Assembly: GCF_900168255.1 (NCBI RefSeq)
Contig: NZ_LT799838.1
Span: forward strand, 1,488,001-1,552,000
DNA from: Psychrobacter sp. DAB_AL43B
GTDB taxonomy: Bacteria; Pseudomonadota; Gammaproteobacteria; Pseudomonadales; Moraxellaceae
Length of the DNA stretch: 64,000 nt
Direction: 5' to 3'
Both the position numbers and the translations under genes were made by a program. The notes beneath the pieces were generated by a model that did no database searches, had not been told where the DNA came from, and saw nothing but the letters and a program-made list of their open reading frames with translations. Numbering within the stretch: the stretch's first letter is position 1; every line of letters starts with the position of its first letter. Shown here in pieces: positions 7,913-17,542 of the stretch.

Positions 7913-9358
7913 ATGGCAAAAAATAAATCCAGTTATGTCTGTCAAGCTTGCGGCGCTCATTTTGGTAAGTGGGCAGGGCAATGTAGCGATTGCAGCGAAT
8001 GGAACACTTTAATTGAAGCGCCAAATGTCAGCATGCCGCACCATAATAAAAATACAGCAAAGCCTAATGTCGGTCGTGCAACGCCTCGCAATACAGGTAG
8101 CGCTGGTGCACCTGCTGGAAACTATTCAGGGACGCATAGTGGGGTTATGCCGCTCAATGCAGTGAGTGTGGGTTTAGATACACGTTTGCCCACAGGCATC
8201 AGTGAGTTTGATCGCGTATTGGGTGGTGGACTGGTTGCCGGTTCAGTCGTATTAATAGGGGGTGATCCTGGTATTGGTAAGTCTACCATTCTGTTGCAAA
8301 CAGCTACTAATATGGCAAAAGTTGATTCACTGGCAGGAAGTGCGCTGTATGTGACTGGTGAAGAATCATTGGCACAGGTAGCCATGCGTGCGAAGCGCTT
8401 AGATTTGCCAGCTGATAGATTGCGTGTGCTCGCTGAAACCAATGTTGAGACTATCTGTGCAGCATTAACGCAAGAGCAGCCAGCGATTGCTATTATTGAC
8501 TCTATTCAGACCATTTATACTGATGCCATCAATTCTGCACCAGGCGGGGTCAGTCAGATTAGAGAGTCTGCTGCGATTTTGACTCGCTATGCTAAACAAA
8601 CAGGTACCGCGCTATTTTTAGTAGGGCATGTGACCAAAGAAGGCACGCTAGCAGGCCCGCGCGTGCTTGAGCATATGGTAGACACGGTTTTATATTTTGA
8701 AGGTCAGTCTGATTCACGCTTTCGAATGATACGGGCGGTAAAAAATCGATTTGGCGCAGTTAATGAGTTAGGGATTTTTGGCATGACGGATATGGGGCTG
8801 AAAGAAGTTGCCAATCCATCAGCAATCTTTTTGAGCCGTTATGACAAACCTGTTGCTGGTTCTGTGGTTATGGTTAGCCGTGAAGGCACTAGACCGTTAC
8901 TAGTGGAAGTGCAAGCCTTAGTGGATGACTCTCAAGGCTCACCAAGACGTATGGCATTGGGCTTGGACTTTCAACGTTTATCCATGCTGCTGGCAGTGAT
9001 GCACCGCCATGGTGGCATCCATACCAGTGGGCAAGATGTCTATGTCAACGTAGTGGGCGGTGTCAAAGTCATAGAAACAGGTTCTGATTTGGCGGTGCTA
9101 CTCGCTTGTGCCTCAAGCATTAGAGAAAAAGCATTACCATCCTCATTGGCAGTGTTTGGTGAAGTAGGTCTGTCTGGTGAAATTCGTCCTGTGCCCAATG
9201 GTCAAGAACGTTTAAAAGAAGCCATGAAGCATGGCTTTAAGCACGCCATTATTCCTAAAGGCAATGCACCTGCCAAAGACTCTGCTCAGTTTAAAGGTAT
9301 TAATATCATTGCGGTAGAACGTCTCGATGATGCTATTGAAAGCGCATTTGAGCTGTAG
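7913..9358 (+). CDS. radA: DNA repair/branch-migration ATPase RadA
   Basis: RadA (Sms) is a RecA-like helicase that extends branch migration in recombination intermediates. The C4 zinc finger uses Cys10, Cys13, Cys24 and Cys27. Walker A is GGDPGIGKST at 116-125, the family-specific KNRFG motif is present near 277, and the C-terminal third is a Lon-protease-like domain (SLAVFGEVGLSGEIRPV). At 481 residues it is slightly longer than average because of a Gly/Thr-rich linker at about 40-80. A repeat element and a bidirectional terminator follow. Confidence 0.97.
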   Translation: MAKNKSSYVCQACGAHFGKWAGQCSDCSEWNTLIEAPNVSMPHHNKNTAKPNVGRATPRNTGSAGAPAGNYSGTHSGVMPLNAVSVGLDTRLPTGISEFDRVLGGGLVAGSVVLIGGDPGIGKSTILLQTATNMAKVDSLAGSALYVTGEESLAQVAMRAKRLDLPADRLRVLAETNVETICAALTQEQPAIAIIDSIQTIYTDAINSAPGGVSQIRESAAILTRYAKQTGTALFLVGHVTKEGTLAGPRVLEHMVDTVLYFEGQSDSRFRMIRAVKNRFGAVNELGIFGMTDMGLKEVANPSAIFLSRYDKPVAGSVVMVSREGTRPLLVEVQALVDDSQGSPRRMALGLDFQRLSMLLAVMHRHGGIHTSGQDVYVNVVGGVKVIETGSDLAVLLACASSIREKALPSSLAVFGEVGLSGEIRPVPNGQERLKEAMKHGFKHAIIPKGNAPAKDSAQFKGINIIAVERLDDAIESAFEL

Positions 9359-9375
9359 TTTATTGAGCTATAGTC

Positions 9376-9506
9376 TATAGTCAGTTCAAAATAAAAGCGA
9401 TACGATTGTAATAACGTGCTATTGCTTGCTGTGCGCAGGCGTGACAGAGGCTGCAAAAAATTTATAGTCAATAGCACTGTATCGTTTCTAAAATCAATCA
9501 ACTATA
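9376..9506 (+). repeat. Dispersed palindromic repeat, copy A
   Basis: A 131-bp element begins with TATAGTCAGTTCAAAATAAA and ends with a related inverted terminus (ATCAACTATA). An internal stem GTGCTATTG/CAATAGCAC flanks the conserved core CTTGCTGTG..GACAGAGGCTGC. Compared with copy B it lacks about 16 bp just left of the core. It sits 17 bases after the radA stop codon. Confidence 0.85.
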
Positions 9507-9534
9507 TAAAAACAAGCTTTGTAAAATTAAGCCA

Positions 9535-9576
9535 TAAAAAAGCGCCTAACTCATTATTCGTTAGGCGCTTTTTTTA
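9535..9576. terminator. Bidirectional terminator between radA and rlpA
   Basis: A perfect 10-bp stem (AGCGCCTAAC/GTTAGGCGCT) with a 9-nt loop is flanked by A-rich sequence on the left and seven T on the right, so it can end both convergent genes. Confidence 0.9.
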
Positions 9577-9654
9577 AATCTAAATTTAAATCTAAAAACC
9601 TTTATACAAAACCGTTAAAGGTTTAAACCGCGAATGGTCTAAAACGTTAATGGT

Positions 9655-10275
9655 TTAAGAAGATGGTCCTGCAACACGCTCAATAGCGACGTTACCCACA
9701 CCTTTAGCAGTAATACCAAGCTTTTTGGCAGCACCGTAGGATAAATCCATCACACGGTTGCCATGAAATGGACCACGATCGTTCACTTTTACGACGACGC
9801 TTTTACCGTTTGTCTTATTGGTTACTTTAACATAGCAGTTCAATGGCAGTGAGCGATGAGCAGCAGTTAAGCCGTTCATATCAAAGGTCTCGCCACTGGC
9901 TGTTTTGCGACCATGAAACTGGCGACCGTACCAAGAAGCTAAGCCCGTTTGTTTAAATTTGCTTACAGAATTGGATGCTACTGCCGTTAGACGCTCTAAA
10001 ACGTCTTCGTCATTACTGACTTGTGCAGTATCACTGGCTAACAGTGAGCTGCTGAGCGCTAATGAAGTAGGCTGGCGTGCCGATTTGACTAAGCTTGATG
10101 CACCGTCATGTTGACGACTAAGTTCACCGAGTACACGGTCGATATGGGAGGCGTTATCTTGCGAAACCATGGCAAGAGAGGTTTTTGATTCTACAGCATT
10201 TGCATTAGAAGCGATTGCAGAGCCAGCAAATAGTACGGCTGACATGGTAAGTAAACCAGATAAACGCTTATTCAT
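9655..10275 (-). CDS. rlpA: RlpA-family septal lytic transglycosylase-like protein
   Basis: RlpA proteins act on denuded peptidoglycan glycan strands at the septum. A signal peptide (about residues 1-27, ending near NANA) is followed by a low-complexity linker and a C-terminal double-psi beta-barrel domain (about 110-200) with GLASWYG, RKTASGETFD, AAHRSLP and VKVNDRGPF, which are the family hallmarks. There is no lipobox cysteine and no C-terminal SPOR domain, unlike E. coli RlpA, so it is probably a soluble periplasmic or exported form (206 residues). rodA lies upstream on the same strand, as in the classical mrdA-mrdB-rlpA order, but 1 kb away. Confidence 0.88.
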   Translation of the reverse strand: MNKRLSGLLTMSAVLFAGSAIASNANAVESKTSLAMVSQDNASHIDRVLGELSRQHDGASSLVKSARQPTSLALSSSLLASDTAQVSNDEDVLERLTAVASNSVSKFKQTGLASWYGRQFHGRKTASGETFDMNGLTAAHRSLPLNCYVKVTNKTNGKSVVVKVNDRGPFHGNRVMDLSYGAAKKLGITAKGVGNVAIERVAGPSS

Positions 10276-11233
10276 AAATACCTCTATAACTTATACCTTA
10301 GAACCTAACTCTAAAAAGTCTTAGAGGGAGCGAGATAGTGTTAGACCAACCTAACAGTACCGCAAACTCTAAAACCGATATCAATCATCTTTCTCATAAT
10401 AATTGATGTTATAGCTCGGTTTTTATAAGTTCTAACGTATGGTAATTTTTAATTCATCATCATAAATGAGTATAAGGTTTTGATAACCCAGTTATGACAC
10501 GCTCAAATGATGGTTAACAATCTTAATTGAAACATGCATCAACAACTAAAATCAGATACTAATATTCAATAAACAGCCTTTTTAACATTGCTAAGTTAAT
10601 AAAGGGTTTCGAGAGTCTCACGTATAAGTTTGTTATTAAACCGTTAATTAAGTAGTGACTTTGAAAGTCTAAAATCTACAAGTTGCTAACTATACGGATG
10701 AGCTACAACGACAATATAATTAAATGCTAACTTTCTTAGTAGCTCTGTACGGGTTATGTATAAATGACACTAAGACGAGATTAACGCAATTAATTGTAAA
10801 AAACAAGGAATAAAACCTATTGGTATTGAGTACTAAACGCTAAATATTCAACATGGTTTATAAGAGTGGTTTTTGCGTATATTATTAATAAAATCATGTA
10901 TTTATATATAAATACAGAGGGAGTAAACAGTGCTTTTTATCACAGTTTATGTAGAACTGATTACAAATAAGATTGGTGCGAGCGGGCTTATTTACTAGGA
11001 TTTTTGCTCATTCTATATTTACGTATAGTTACTTAATAAATAGATTTTAAGCCGAGTACGTACGGTTATTTGTTAATCTACTCATTTTTGAAACTTGCTA
11101 GGTTGTGTTTTACTTAGGTATTTAGCGATTGCCTTACCATAGCTATTTTCACTATTTTAGATACTAAAGTAAGTTCTCAAATACTGAATTTCTTAAAAGC
11201 TAAAACTATCTTGGTATGGCTTTCAAAGGGTAT
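10276..11233. other. Large non-coding gap between rodA and rlpA
   Basis: About 960 bases of AT-rich DNA hold no convincing gene on either strand. The rlpA-proximal part has an inverted repeat TGTTAG/CTAACA at about 10339-10355 inside a wider TTAGAG/CTCTAA pair, which would form a structured rlpA leader. A 22-codon GTG frame at 10930 follows a GAGGGAG sequence but has no other support. The gap may hide a small RNA or decayed DNA. Confidence 0.6.
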
Positions 11234-11272
11234 AAAAAAAGAGACCATGCAATGTAAACATAGGGTCTCTTA
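11234..11272 (-). terminator. Terminator of rodA
   Basis: On the minus strand AAGAGACC pairs with GGTCTCTT around a ~14-nt loop, followed by a run of seven T. It lies 24 bases after the rodA stop codon and so isolates rodA from rlpA. Confidence 0.85.
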
Positions 11273-11295
11273 AGTTATAAAAAAATTGGAAAATC

Positions 11296-12438
11296 TTAGC
11301 CAGATTTGTGAGTATGAATGGACATGAGTAAGCCGAAACCCGCCATTAAAGTGACGACGGCGGTACCACCATAGCTAATGAAAGGTAAGGGGACACCAAC
11401 AACAGGTAAAATACCGCCAACCATACCGACATTGACGAATACATAAACAAAGAAGGACATGGCGATAGCGCCTGCCAATAATCGGCTGTAAGTATCAGGA
11501 TGGGCGAAAGCGATATATAAAGCTCGTGTCAGTATGCAAGCATAAATAAACATTAACAGTATCACACCAAGCAAACCAAACTCTTCAGAAAAAGCGGCGA
11601 TAACAAAGTCGGTATGACCTTCTGGTAAGAAGTGTAAATGAGATTGCGTACCTTCCAAATAGCCTTTACCGGTCAGACCACCGGCACCGATGGCCGTTTT
11701 GGACTGAATAATATTCCAGCCTGCGCCTTGTACATCAGCCTCAGGATTGAATAGAGTGAGTACGCGCGTACGTTGATAGTCGTGTAATAAAAAGTTCCAA
11801 GCGACAGCAATAACTGGAATTGATAACGCCACAGCGCTTGCAATGAGTCGCCACGATAGTCCTGCCAAAAACAACACAAAGATACCGCTGGCGGCGACCA
11901 GTAATGAAGTACCAAGGTCAGGCTCTTTCGCAATTAATAATACCGGTACCACGATTAACGCTAAAGTAATGGCGATACTTGATAATGAGGGCGGTAAATC
12001 GCGCTTGGATAGGAACCACGCACACATCATGGGCATACCAAGCTTCATAAATTCTGACGGCTGTACACTGCCAAATCCTGGTAGATTAATCCAGCGTTGA
12101 GCGCCCATGCGCACCTCACCAATGATGTCAACCAACACCAGTAGTATCAGGCCCAATACATAAAAGATAGGCGTAAAGGTACGATAAATACTAGGTGGTA
12201 TTTGTGCCATGACAGCCATGACCGTAAATCCAACACCGTAGCTGACCATTTGCCGTATGACCATATCCGTATCTTGACCTGCCGCACTGTATAAAATCGT
12301 CAAACCAATGCAGCAAACGGTCAGTAACAGTAGGGTCAACCACGGATCGATATGAATACGCTGCCAGATTGTCGGTGTATGACCTTGACCTAAATGGTGG
12401 CTTTGACGAGAAAAACGGTATTGCGGGTTAGAAGACAT
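11296..12438 (-). CDS. rodA: Rod-shape peptidoglycan glycosyltransferase RodA
   Basis: RodA (MrdB) is the SEDS-family polymerase that makes lateral-wall glycan strands together with PBP2. It has about ten transmembrane segments and the SEDS signatures GAQRWINLPGFGSVQPSEFMK, LVLVDIIGEVRMG, KEPDLGTSLL and PLPFISYGGT. I place the start at ATG 12438 (MSSNPQ) because the TTG two codons earlier is weaker; no clear ribosome-binding site decides it. About 380 residues is the usual length. The partner mrdA is not adjacent in this window. Confidence 0.95.
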   Translation of the reverse strand: MSSNPQYRFSRQSHHLGQGHTPTIWQRIHIDPWLTLLLLTVCCIGLTILYSAAGQDTDMVIRQMVSYGVGFTVMAVMAQIPPSIYRTFTPIFYVLGLILLVLVDIIGEVRMGAQRWINLPGFGSVQPSEFMKLGMPMMCAWFLSKRDLPPSLSSIAITLALIVVPVLLIAKEPDLGTSLLVAASGIFVLFLAGLSWRLIASAVALSIPVIAVAWNFLLHDYQRTRVLTLFNPEADVQGAGWNIIQSKTAIGAGGLTGKGYLEGTQSHLHFLPEGHTDFVIAAFSEEFGLLGVILLMFIYACILTRALYIAFAHPDTYSRLLAGAIAMSFFVYVFVNVGMVGGILPVVGVPLPFISYGGTAVVTLMAGFGLLMSIHTHKSG

Positions 12439-12698
12439 AGGCAAAGTGTGACTGGCAATTGGCGTGGAAGAGAAGTGATTTTCGATAAATAAACGAGTAA
12501 TCAGCGATTATAAAGCGTTTATTCGACCAGATAATAACGAATAAAGTAACTTACGAGTAATAAAGTAACGTTAATATAAAAATGTTGAGGATAAGTGTTA
12601 ATAACGAATAGGTCGCTGCTGATTAGTGACGATAGTTTAGCTTGCTTGCTTAAAATTTGATAGTATCGATAAAACGTTTTTAGCGGTAGTTTCTTGTA

Positions 12699-13661
12699 AT
12701 GATCAATATCAAAAAACAAGCTTATGGAAAAATTCATCAGCCTATTATTGCACTATTTATTTGTGCCAGCAGTATCAGTGCTCATGCCGCCATTATCAGT
12801 GACAATAGCGAGCGCCGTATTCAAATACGTCATGGCAATAGCGCTACTAACAGCAGCACGAATGCCTACATCACGCCGTCTTCTCGAGAGGCAGGCCATA
12901 GTGGTGGCGTTACTATACTAAGCGGCGGGGAAAGTGGATCAAATAGGCTAAGTGGCGATAGTATGCAAGGGCTGATCCAACAAAAACAGCGTGAGTTTGA
13001 ATTTGATGCCAGCTTATCGATAGAAGAGAACAAACGTGTCAATACCAATAAACGTACGCCGAGCTATAACACCACCTATAGCACCGGTAGTAATAACTAT
13101 AATGATTTTACCAGTATGGATTTTAATACTTGGTTAAATAGTAACAGCTATCGCGCTGGGCAAGTGGCAAATTATCAACGCTACCTGAACTCACGAGTAG
13201 GCGCTCGAAATGTACCACCTTTATCGCAATTGCTTACGACTGCTCGTAGTTGGGATAAATGTGGTTATGAGCCTTATCAGCTACCACCGCAAGAGCTATG
13301 GTCAAACATTGTACCGACATTACAGTTATATGGTCAGCTAAAAAACCAAGGTATTTTGCCTGCCAGCACTGAGATACGCTCGGTATATCGCAGCCCTGGA
13401 TTAAATGACTGTGCTGGCGGAGCTAGTAGTAGTAAGCATATGACTGCTGGCGCGATCGATATCTGGGTACCTCAATACGAGGGTAACTCATGGCAGCTGA
13501 GCAGTATGCAAGATAGCTTATGCGAGTTTTGGCAATATCAGGGTCAGTCTCATAACTTTGGGCTAGGATTGTATTCCACCGGTGCTATTCATTTGGATAC
13601 CGATGGCTATCGTAAATGGGGCTTTAATCATGCCAGTAGCGGCTCTCCTTGCCGCTATTAA
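12699..13661 (+). CDS. Secreted M15-family D,D/L,D-peptidase-like protein
   Basis: An N-terminal signal peptide ends near SAHAA. About 130 low-complexity Ser/Asn/Gly-rich residues follow, then a C-terminal peptidase M15 domain (about 165-320). The zinc site is visible as H-x6-D in SKHMTAGAID (near residue 247) and a third His in AIHLDTDGYRKWG. Such enzymes trim peptide stems of peptidoglycan in the periplasm. Four Cys in the catalytic domain could form disulfides. It stands alone, divergent from rodA and ending at a bidirectional terminator. The exact substrate is unknown. Confidence 0.85.
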   Translation: MINIKKQAYGKIHQPIIALFICASSISAHAAIISDNSERRIQIRHGNSATNSSTNAYITPSSREAGHSGGVTILSGGESGSNRLSGDSMQGLIQQKQREFEFDASLSIEENKRVNTNKRTPSYNTTYSTGSNNYNDFTSMDFNTWLNSNSYRAGQVANYQRYLNSRVGARNVPPLSQLLTTARSWDKCGYEPYQLPPQELWSNIVPTLQLYGQLKNQGILPASTEIRSVYRSPGLNDCAGGASSSKHMTAGAIDIWVPQYEGNSWQLSSMQDSLCEFWQYQGQSHNFGLGLYSTGAIHLDTDGYRKWGFNHASSGSPCRY

Positions 13662-13681
13662 TAAGAACTATTCAGAGATAA

Positions 13682-13722
13682 AAATAAGCTCAGCCTGTAA
13701 AAATTACAGGCTGAGCTTATTT
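13682..13722. terminator. Strong bidirectional terminator
   Basis: An 18-bp nearly perfect stem (AATAAGCTCAGCCTGTAA against its complement) with a 3-nt loop ends in TTTTTT. It separates the M15 peptidase gene from the convergent M16 pair. Confidence 0.92.
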
Positions 13723-13749
13723 TTTGTACCGTATTGAAGGTAAAAGATA

Positions 13750-15297
13750 CTATTTGCTCGACTTCTTATCCCAAGGGTTAACCTCGCCAACGGTGACGAT
13801 TAAAAAGTCCTCAGGCTTTAATGTATCACGTAGGGTTTTATTGACTTCTGATAAGGTTACTTGTTCGATGCGATTGACATAATTACTAAGATAAGTTGTA
13901 GGTAGCTGATAAAAATTCATCATGCCGAGTAAACCATTAATCCCTGCATTACTGGCAAAACCCATCGGGAAACTGTTTTTTAGATTATCCGTCGTTAATT
14001 TCATCTCATCACTGGTGATGCCGTTTTTTAATGTATCGTCAATGACTGCTAAACTGGCATCAATCGCTGCACGTGCCTTGTCATTGCGAGTTGAAAAACC
14101 AATCTGATAAGGTCCACGTGCCAGCATTGGGTTCATAGAGCCTGAAATACCATAGGTATAACCAAGGTTTTGTCTGATTTCAGTCATCAGCCGCGCGTTA
14201 AAATCGCCCCCTGCCAACACTTCGTTCCCTACAGCAAAGTTGGTTTGCTTTTGCTGGGCTTGGGTATCAGTCGCACGCTTCTCGCCCAATTGTCCCATTA
14301 GCACAGTAGTTTGAGTGCTGGGAAACGGAATATGAATATGCTGAGCTTTTGTCAGTGGTTTTGGCTCGGGGAGGGTGGGTGCCGCTTGTCCCACTGGTAA
14401 ATTGACGGTGATATCTTCAGCCAGCTTTTTGGCTTGCGCTAAAGTTAGGTTCCCTGTCATAGCAAGTGATGCATTAGCAGCGACTAAATAACGATTTTTG
14501 AAATCTATAAGATGCTTTTTTTCTATGTTAGGAACCGTGTCAAGTGTCCCAACCGATGGGTGAGCGTAAGGATGGCTGCCATATAATGCTTTGTTAAAAG
14601 CAATGCTGGCAAGACTGTTAGGGTCTTGTTTTTGCTGCTGCAAACCGACCAATAACCGTGCTTTGTTACGCGCTAAAATTTGCTCATCAAAGCTCGGTTC
14701 GGTGAGCATTTGGGTCATCAAATCGATGGCAGGTAGTAAGTGCTTATCATCAGATAAACTGCGTAAAGAGACAGTAAACATATCTTTGTAGGCGCTGCTA
14801 CCTAGATTAATGCCCAAGGTTTCAACCGCGCGGGTGAACTCGTTTTCATCTAAACGCTTAGAGCCTTGTTCAAGCATCGTCGCCGTCATATTGGCGATAC
14901 CAAAGCCTGTGCTCTTTATGCTGCCATCACGAGCGCTACCCGCATTAAAACGCAAATCGATATCGACAATGGGTAATGCGGTCGTAGGTACAAAAAGCAC
15001 CGGCACACCGGCTTTGGTCTTAAACTGCTGAATCTTTGGTACCGTGACTTTCAAAGGTTTGGCATCATCAAGGCTGGTCAACTTAGACAAAGCAGCAATT
15101 GGCGCACTGATATCGACCGTAGATGGCTGAGTGCGGTTGTCTTCGCCAGCAGCCGTCTCTGCCTGAGCCGTTATGGTCAAAGTCGTCAGCCCTAAAAATA
15201 AACCCATACTAAAACAGGGCAGTTGCTTAAATGTTGGCTTTATTAACGACATCAAAGCGGTCTTCTTGTTAGTGTTGAGAATAATATTCTGAGTCAT
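13750..15297 (-). CDS. M16-family peptidase homologue lacking the zinc motif
   Basis: This 515-residue protein has a signal peptide (ending near TAQAE) and the two-lobed M16 fold, but the N-lobe position of HxxEH reads GIANMTATMLEQG, so zinc binding is lost. The C-lobe keeps the R..GYTYG substrate-binding segment (IRQNLGYTYGISG). It lies 68 bases downstream of a catalytic M16 gene on the same strand, which points to a heterodimer in which this is the non-catalytic subunit. A second Met at residue 16 would give a more compact signal peptide and is an alternative start. Confidence 0.88.
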   Translation of the reverse strand: MTQNIILNTNKKTALMSLIKPTFKQLPCFSMGLFLGLTTLTITAQAETAAGEDNRTQPSTVDISAPIAALSKLTSLDDAKPLKVTVPKIQQFKTKAGVPVLFVPTTALPIVDIDLRFNAGSARDGSIKSTGFGIANMTATMLEQGSKRLDENEFTRAVETLGINLGSSAYKDMFTVSLRSLSDDKHLLPAIDLMTQMLTEPSFDEQILARNKARLLVGLQQQKQDPNSLASIAFNKALYGSHPYAHPSVGTLDTVPNIEKKHLIDFKNRYLVAANASLAMTGNLTLAQAKKLAEDITVNLPVGQAAPTLPEPKPLTKAQHIHIPFPSTQTTVLMGQLGEKRATDTQAQQKQTNFAVGNEVLAGGDFNARLMTEIRQNLGYTYGISGSMNPMLARGPYQIGFSTRNDKARAAIDASLAVIDDTLKNGITSDEMKLTTDNLKNSFPMGFASNAGINGLLGMMNFYQLPTTYLSNYVNRIEQVTLSEVNKTLRDTLKPEDFLIVTVGEVNPWDKKSSK

Positions 15298-15365
15298 GTC
15301 TTTCTTCTTATTAATAGCGTTTTTAACAGTAATTTTTGTTGAGATAATCTAACAACACCTCGCCT

Positions 15366-16916
15366 TTATTTGCCTTTGGCTTCTTTTTTAGCTGGCGCTT
15401 TAACTTGCTTTTTAGTTTGGTCTTTAGGCGGAACGATATGCATCACCGTTAAATTATCTTTTACTAAGTACTTTTTACTAGCCGCTTGGATATCTGCAAT
15501 CGTTACGCTATCGAGCTTGGTTGGCAGTTTGGCAAGCAACCTATCATCAAGACCGATAGATTGTAATGAGCCAATCATGCGCGCCTGACCTTCCATACTG
15601 TCTTGCGCGTACACAAGACCCGTGACGGTATTGGTTTTGGCACGATTGATTTCATCTGCGGCAATTGGATCAGTTTTAAGCTTTTCTATTTCAGAGATTA
15701 TAGCTTGCTGTGCTTGCTCTAAGCTGACGCCTTCACGCGGGGTCGCTTGTATCAAAAACAGCCCATCGCCGCGATCCAGTAGATCATAGGATGTACCCAC
15801 TGTGGTGAGCAGACCTTGCTCGCGTATTAGTCTGCTCTCAAGGCGTGCAGATAGGCCACCATCTAATACGTCCTGAGCAAGCGAGAGCGCATAAGCCTGC
15901 TTTTCATTGCTTGTGCCTGCTGTTACAAGGCTCGGTACGTTATAACCCATTAATAAGACAGGCACTTGTACTGCTTGCTCGGATGCCACTTGCTGATAAC
16001 CCCGAAAGCCTTTTTGACTGACAGCAGGACGCTTAGGTAGCTTACTTGGTGTCAGCTCGCCAAAGTAACGCTTCACTTGAGTTAAGACTTCGCTCGGCTC
16101 AACATCGCCGACGATGACTAAGGTTGCATTATTTGGCGCATACCATATTTTATACCAGTCTTTTAAGTCGGAAAGCGTAATCGATTCAAGCTCATTCATG
16201 GGTCCGATGACCGACTCGCCTTTAGGGCTATTCGGCAAAGCAAGCAAGCGAAATGATTCATAAGCTTTGGCAAGTGGATTGTCATCGGTACGCTGACGGC
16301 GCTCTTCCATGACGACTTGATGCTCTTTGACAAATTCTTTCTCATCAAATACCAAGTTTTTCATACGATCCGCTTCAAGCTCTAACGCTAAAGGAAAGCG
16401 GTTGGCGGGGAACAGTTCGTAATAACCGGTATAATCGTAGCTCGTAAAGGCATTATTGACGCCACCGAATTTGGCAATCAAGCGCTCATAATCAGCACTT
16501 GAAACGTCCGCAGTTCCTTTAAACATCATATGCTCGAGCACATGAGAGATACCGCCTTTATCAAGCGGCTCATCGGCTGACCCTACGCGATACCAAATCT
16601 GAGTCATGACCACGGGCGCACGGTGGTCTTCTTTAACTACTATTTTTAGACCGTTTTCTAACTGATACTCATGGCGACCGGACATATCCATGGTCAGCGC
16701 TGATGATTGCTCAGTCTCTTTAGGGGCTTTATCCTGACCTGCTTTATTTTGACTCAAAGTATTTTGAGACACTGAACTTTGAGACACTGGACTTTTAACA
16801 GCAGACACTGGATTAGAATCAATGACATTGGTTTGGCAAGCCGCAAGCGTGGTTGCCATGGCTAAGGTAACGGCGAGGCGTAGAGAGAGAGCAGTTAGCG
16901 ATAAAGGTGAGGACAT
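15366..16916 (-). CDS. M16-family zinc peptidase, lipoprotein
   Basis: A lipobox (TLAAC, Cys27) marks this as a lipid-anchored periplasmic protein. The inverted zinc motif HxxEH is intact as HVLEH (His125, Glu128, His129), with the distal Glu in VVMEERRQR. The remaining chain has the usual two M16 half-domains, 516 residues in total, and a Lys-rich tail. It is followed by the motif-less homologue, so the two probably act as a heterodimer degrading peptides or misfolded periplasmic or outer-membrane proteins. The substrate is not known from sequence. Confidence 0.92.
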   Translation of the reverse strand: MSSPLSLTALSLRLAVTLAMATTLAACQTNVIDSNPVSAVKSPVSQSSVSQNTLSQNKAGQDKAPKETEQSSALTMDMSGRHEYQLENGLKIVVKEDHRAPVVMTQIWYRVGSADEPLDKGGISHVLEHMMFKGTADVSSADYERLIAKFGGVNNAFTSYDYTGYYELFPANRFPLALELEADRMKNLVFDEKEFVKEHQVVMEERRQRTDDNPLAKAYESFRLLALPNSPKGESVIGPMNELESITLSDLKDWYKIWYAPNNATLVIVGDVEPSEVLTQVKRYFGELTPSKLPKRPAVSQKGFRGYQQVASEQAVQVPVLLMGYNVPSLVTAGTSNEKQAYALSLAQDVLDGGLSARLESRLIREQGLLTTVGTSYDLLDRGDGLFLIQATPREGVSLEQAQQAIISEIEKLKTDPIAADEINRAKTNTVTGLVYAQDSMEGQARMIGSLQSIGLDDRLLAKLPTKLDSVTIADIQAASKKYLVKDNLTVMHIVPPKDQTKKQVKAPAKKEAKGK

Positions 16917-17010
16917 GGTATGTTCTACTTATATAAAAGGGAAACTTTTAAACGGGCAGCTTGTAAATTGATGCGTGAGTATATCAATTTTCTTCATAGT
17001 GCTTAAGCCA

Positions 17011-17163
17011 TTATATAGACTTATGCGCCCCAACCATTACACTCGCGGTTGGTTTAAATTCTTGTGTCGTACTGCAACCTGTCGCTGATAGCGCCATCGT
17101 CGTTAGTAATACAGCAGCGCTAATATGGGTGATTTTTTTATAATAAATGGATAGAGATAGCAT
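17011..17163 (-). CDS. Small 50-residue lipoprotein
   Basis: A short frame starts at ATG 17163 with an AGGA ribosome-binding site eight bases upstream and ends at 17011. The product has a basic N-terminus (YYKK), a hydrophobic stretch and a lipobox (ALSATGC), then only about 24 mature residues ending VMVGAHKSI. It precedes the M16 lipoprotein gene by 94 bases on the same strand. I do not recognise the family. The signal peptide, lipobox and ribosome-binding site together make a real gene likely. Confidence 0.75.
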   Translation of the reverse strand: MLSLSIYYKKITHISAAVLLTTMALSATGCSTTQEFKPTASVMVGAHKSI

Positions 17164-17542
17164 TAGATATTCCTAATATAAAGTGGTCGGATAAGGCTGA
17201 TAGAGTGTTAAAAACTAAGTCCCGCTAAGGGTAGGCGAAGTTTGGCATCTCAAAGGTCAGATTTTTGTGTCTAAACCTTAAGCGAAACTTACTCAAAAAT
17301 CGTGTTATATATGGGATTTTCTATCGAATAGTTTTTATATTGCCTGTTATATCGCCTTCTACATTACTTAAAGATTTTTGCCATTTGCCTGCGTTCTACG
17401 ATGCTAAAGGATGAGCTTAACTTGAATTATGCTAAACTAGGCTAAAAACAATCTTCCAGTTAAGTCATAGAAAACTGACAATAGACAGATCAAATTTTAG
17501 AATAAACAAATTACTGATAATGATAACTTTTAGGGCAAGCTT
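17164..17542. other. Divergent promoter region of the small lipoprotein gene and ftsY
   Basis: This 379-base gap contains no gene. It must hold the divergent promoters for the small lipoprotein and ftsY. No specific operator or structured RNA was recognised. Confidence 0.5.

Noticed and set aside
10930..10998. 22-codon GTG frame after a GAGGGAG sequence in the rodA-rlpA gap
   Set aside because: Very short, no lipobox, helix or downstream gene on that strand; the upstream motif alone is not enough.
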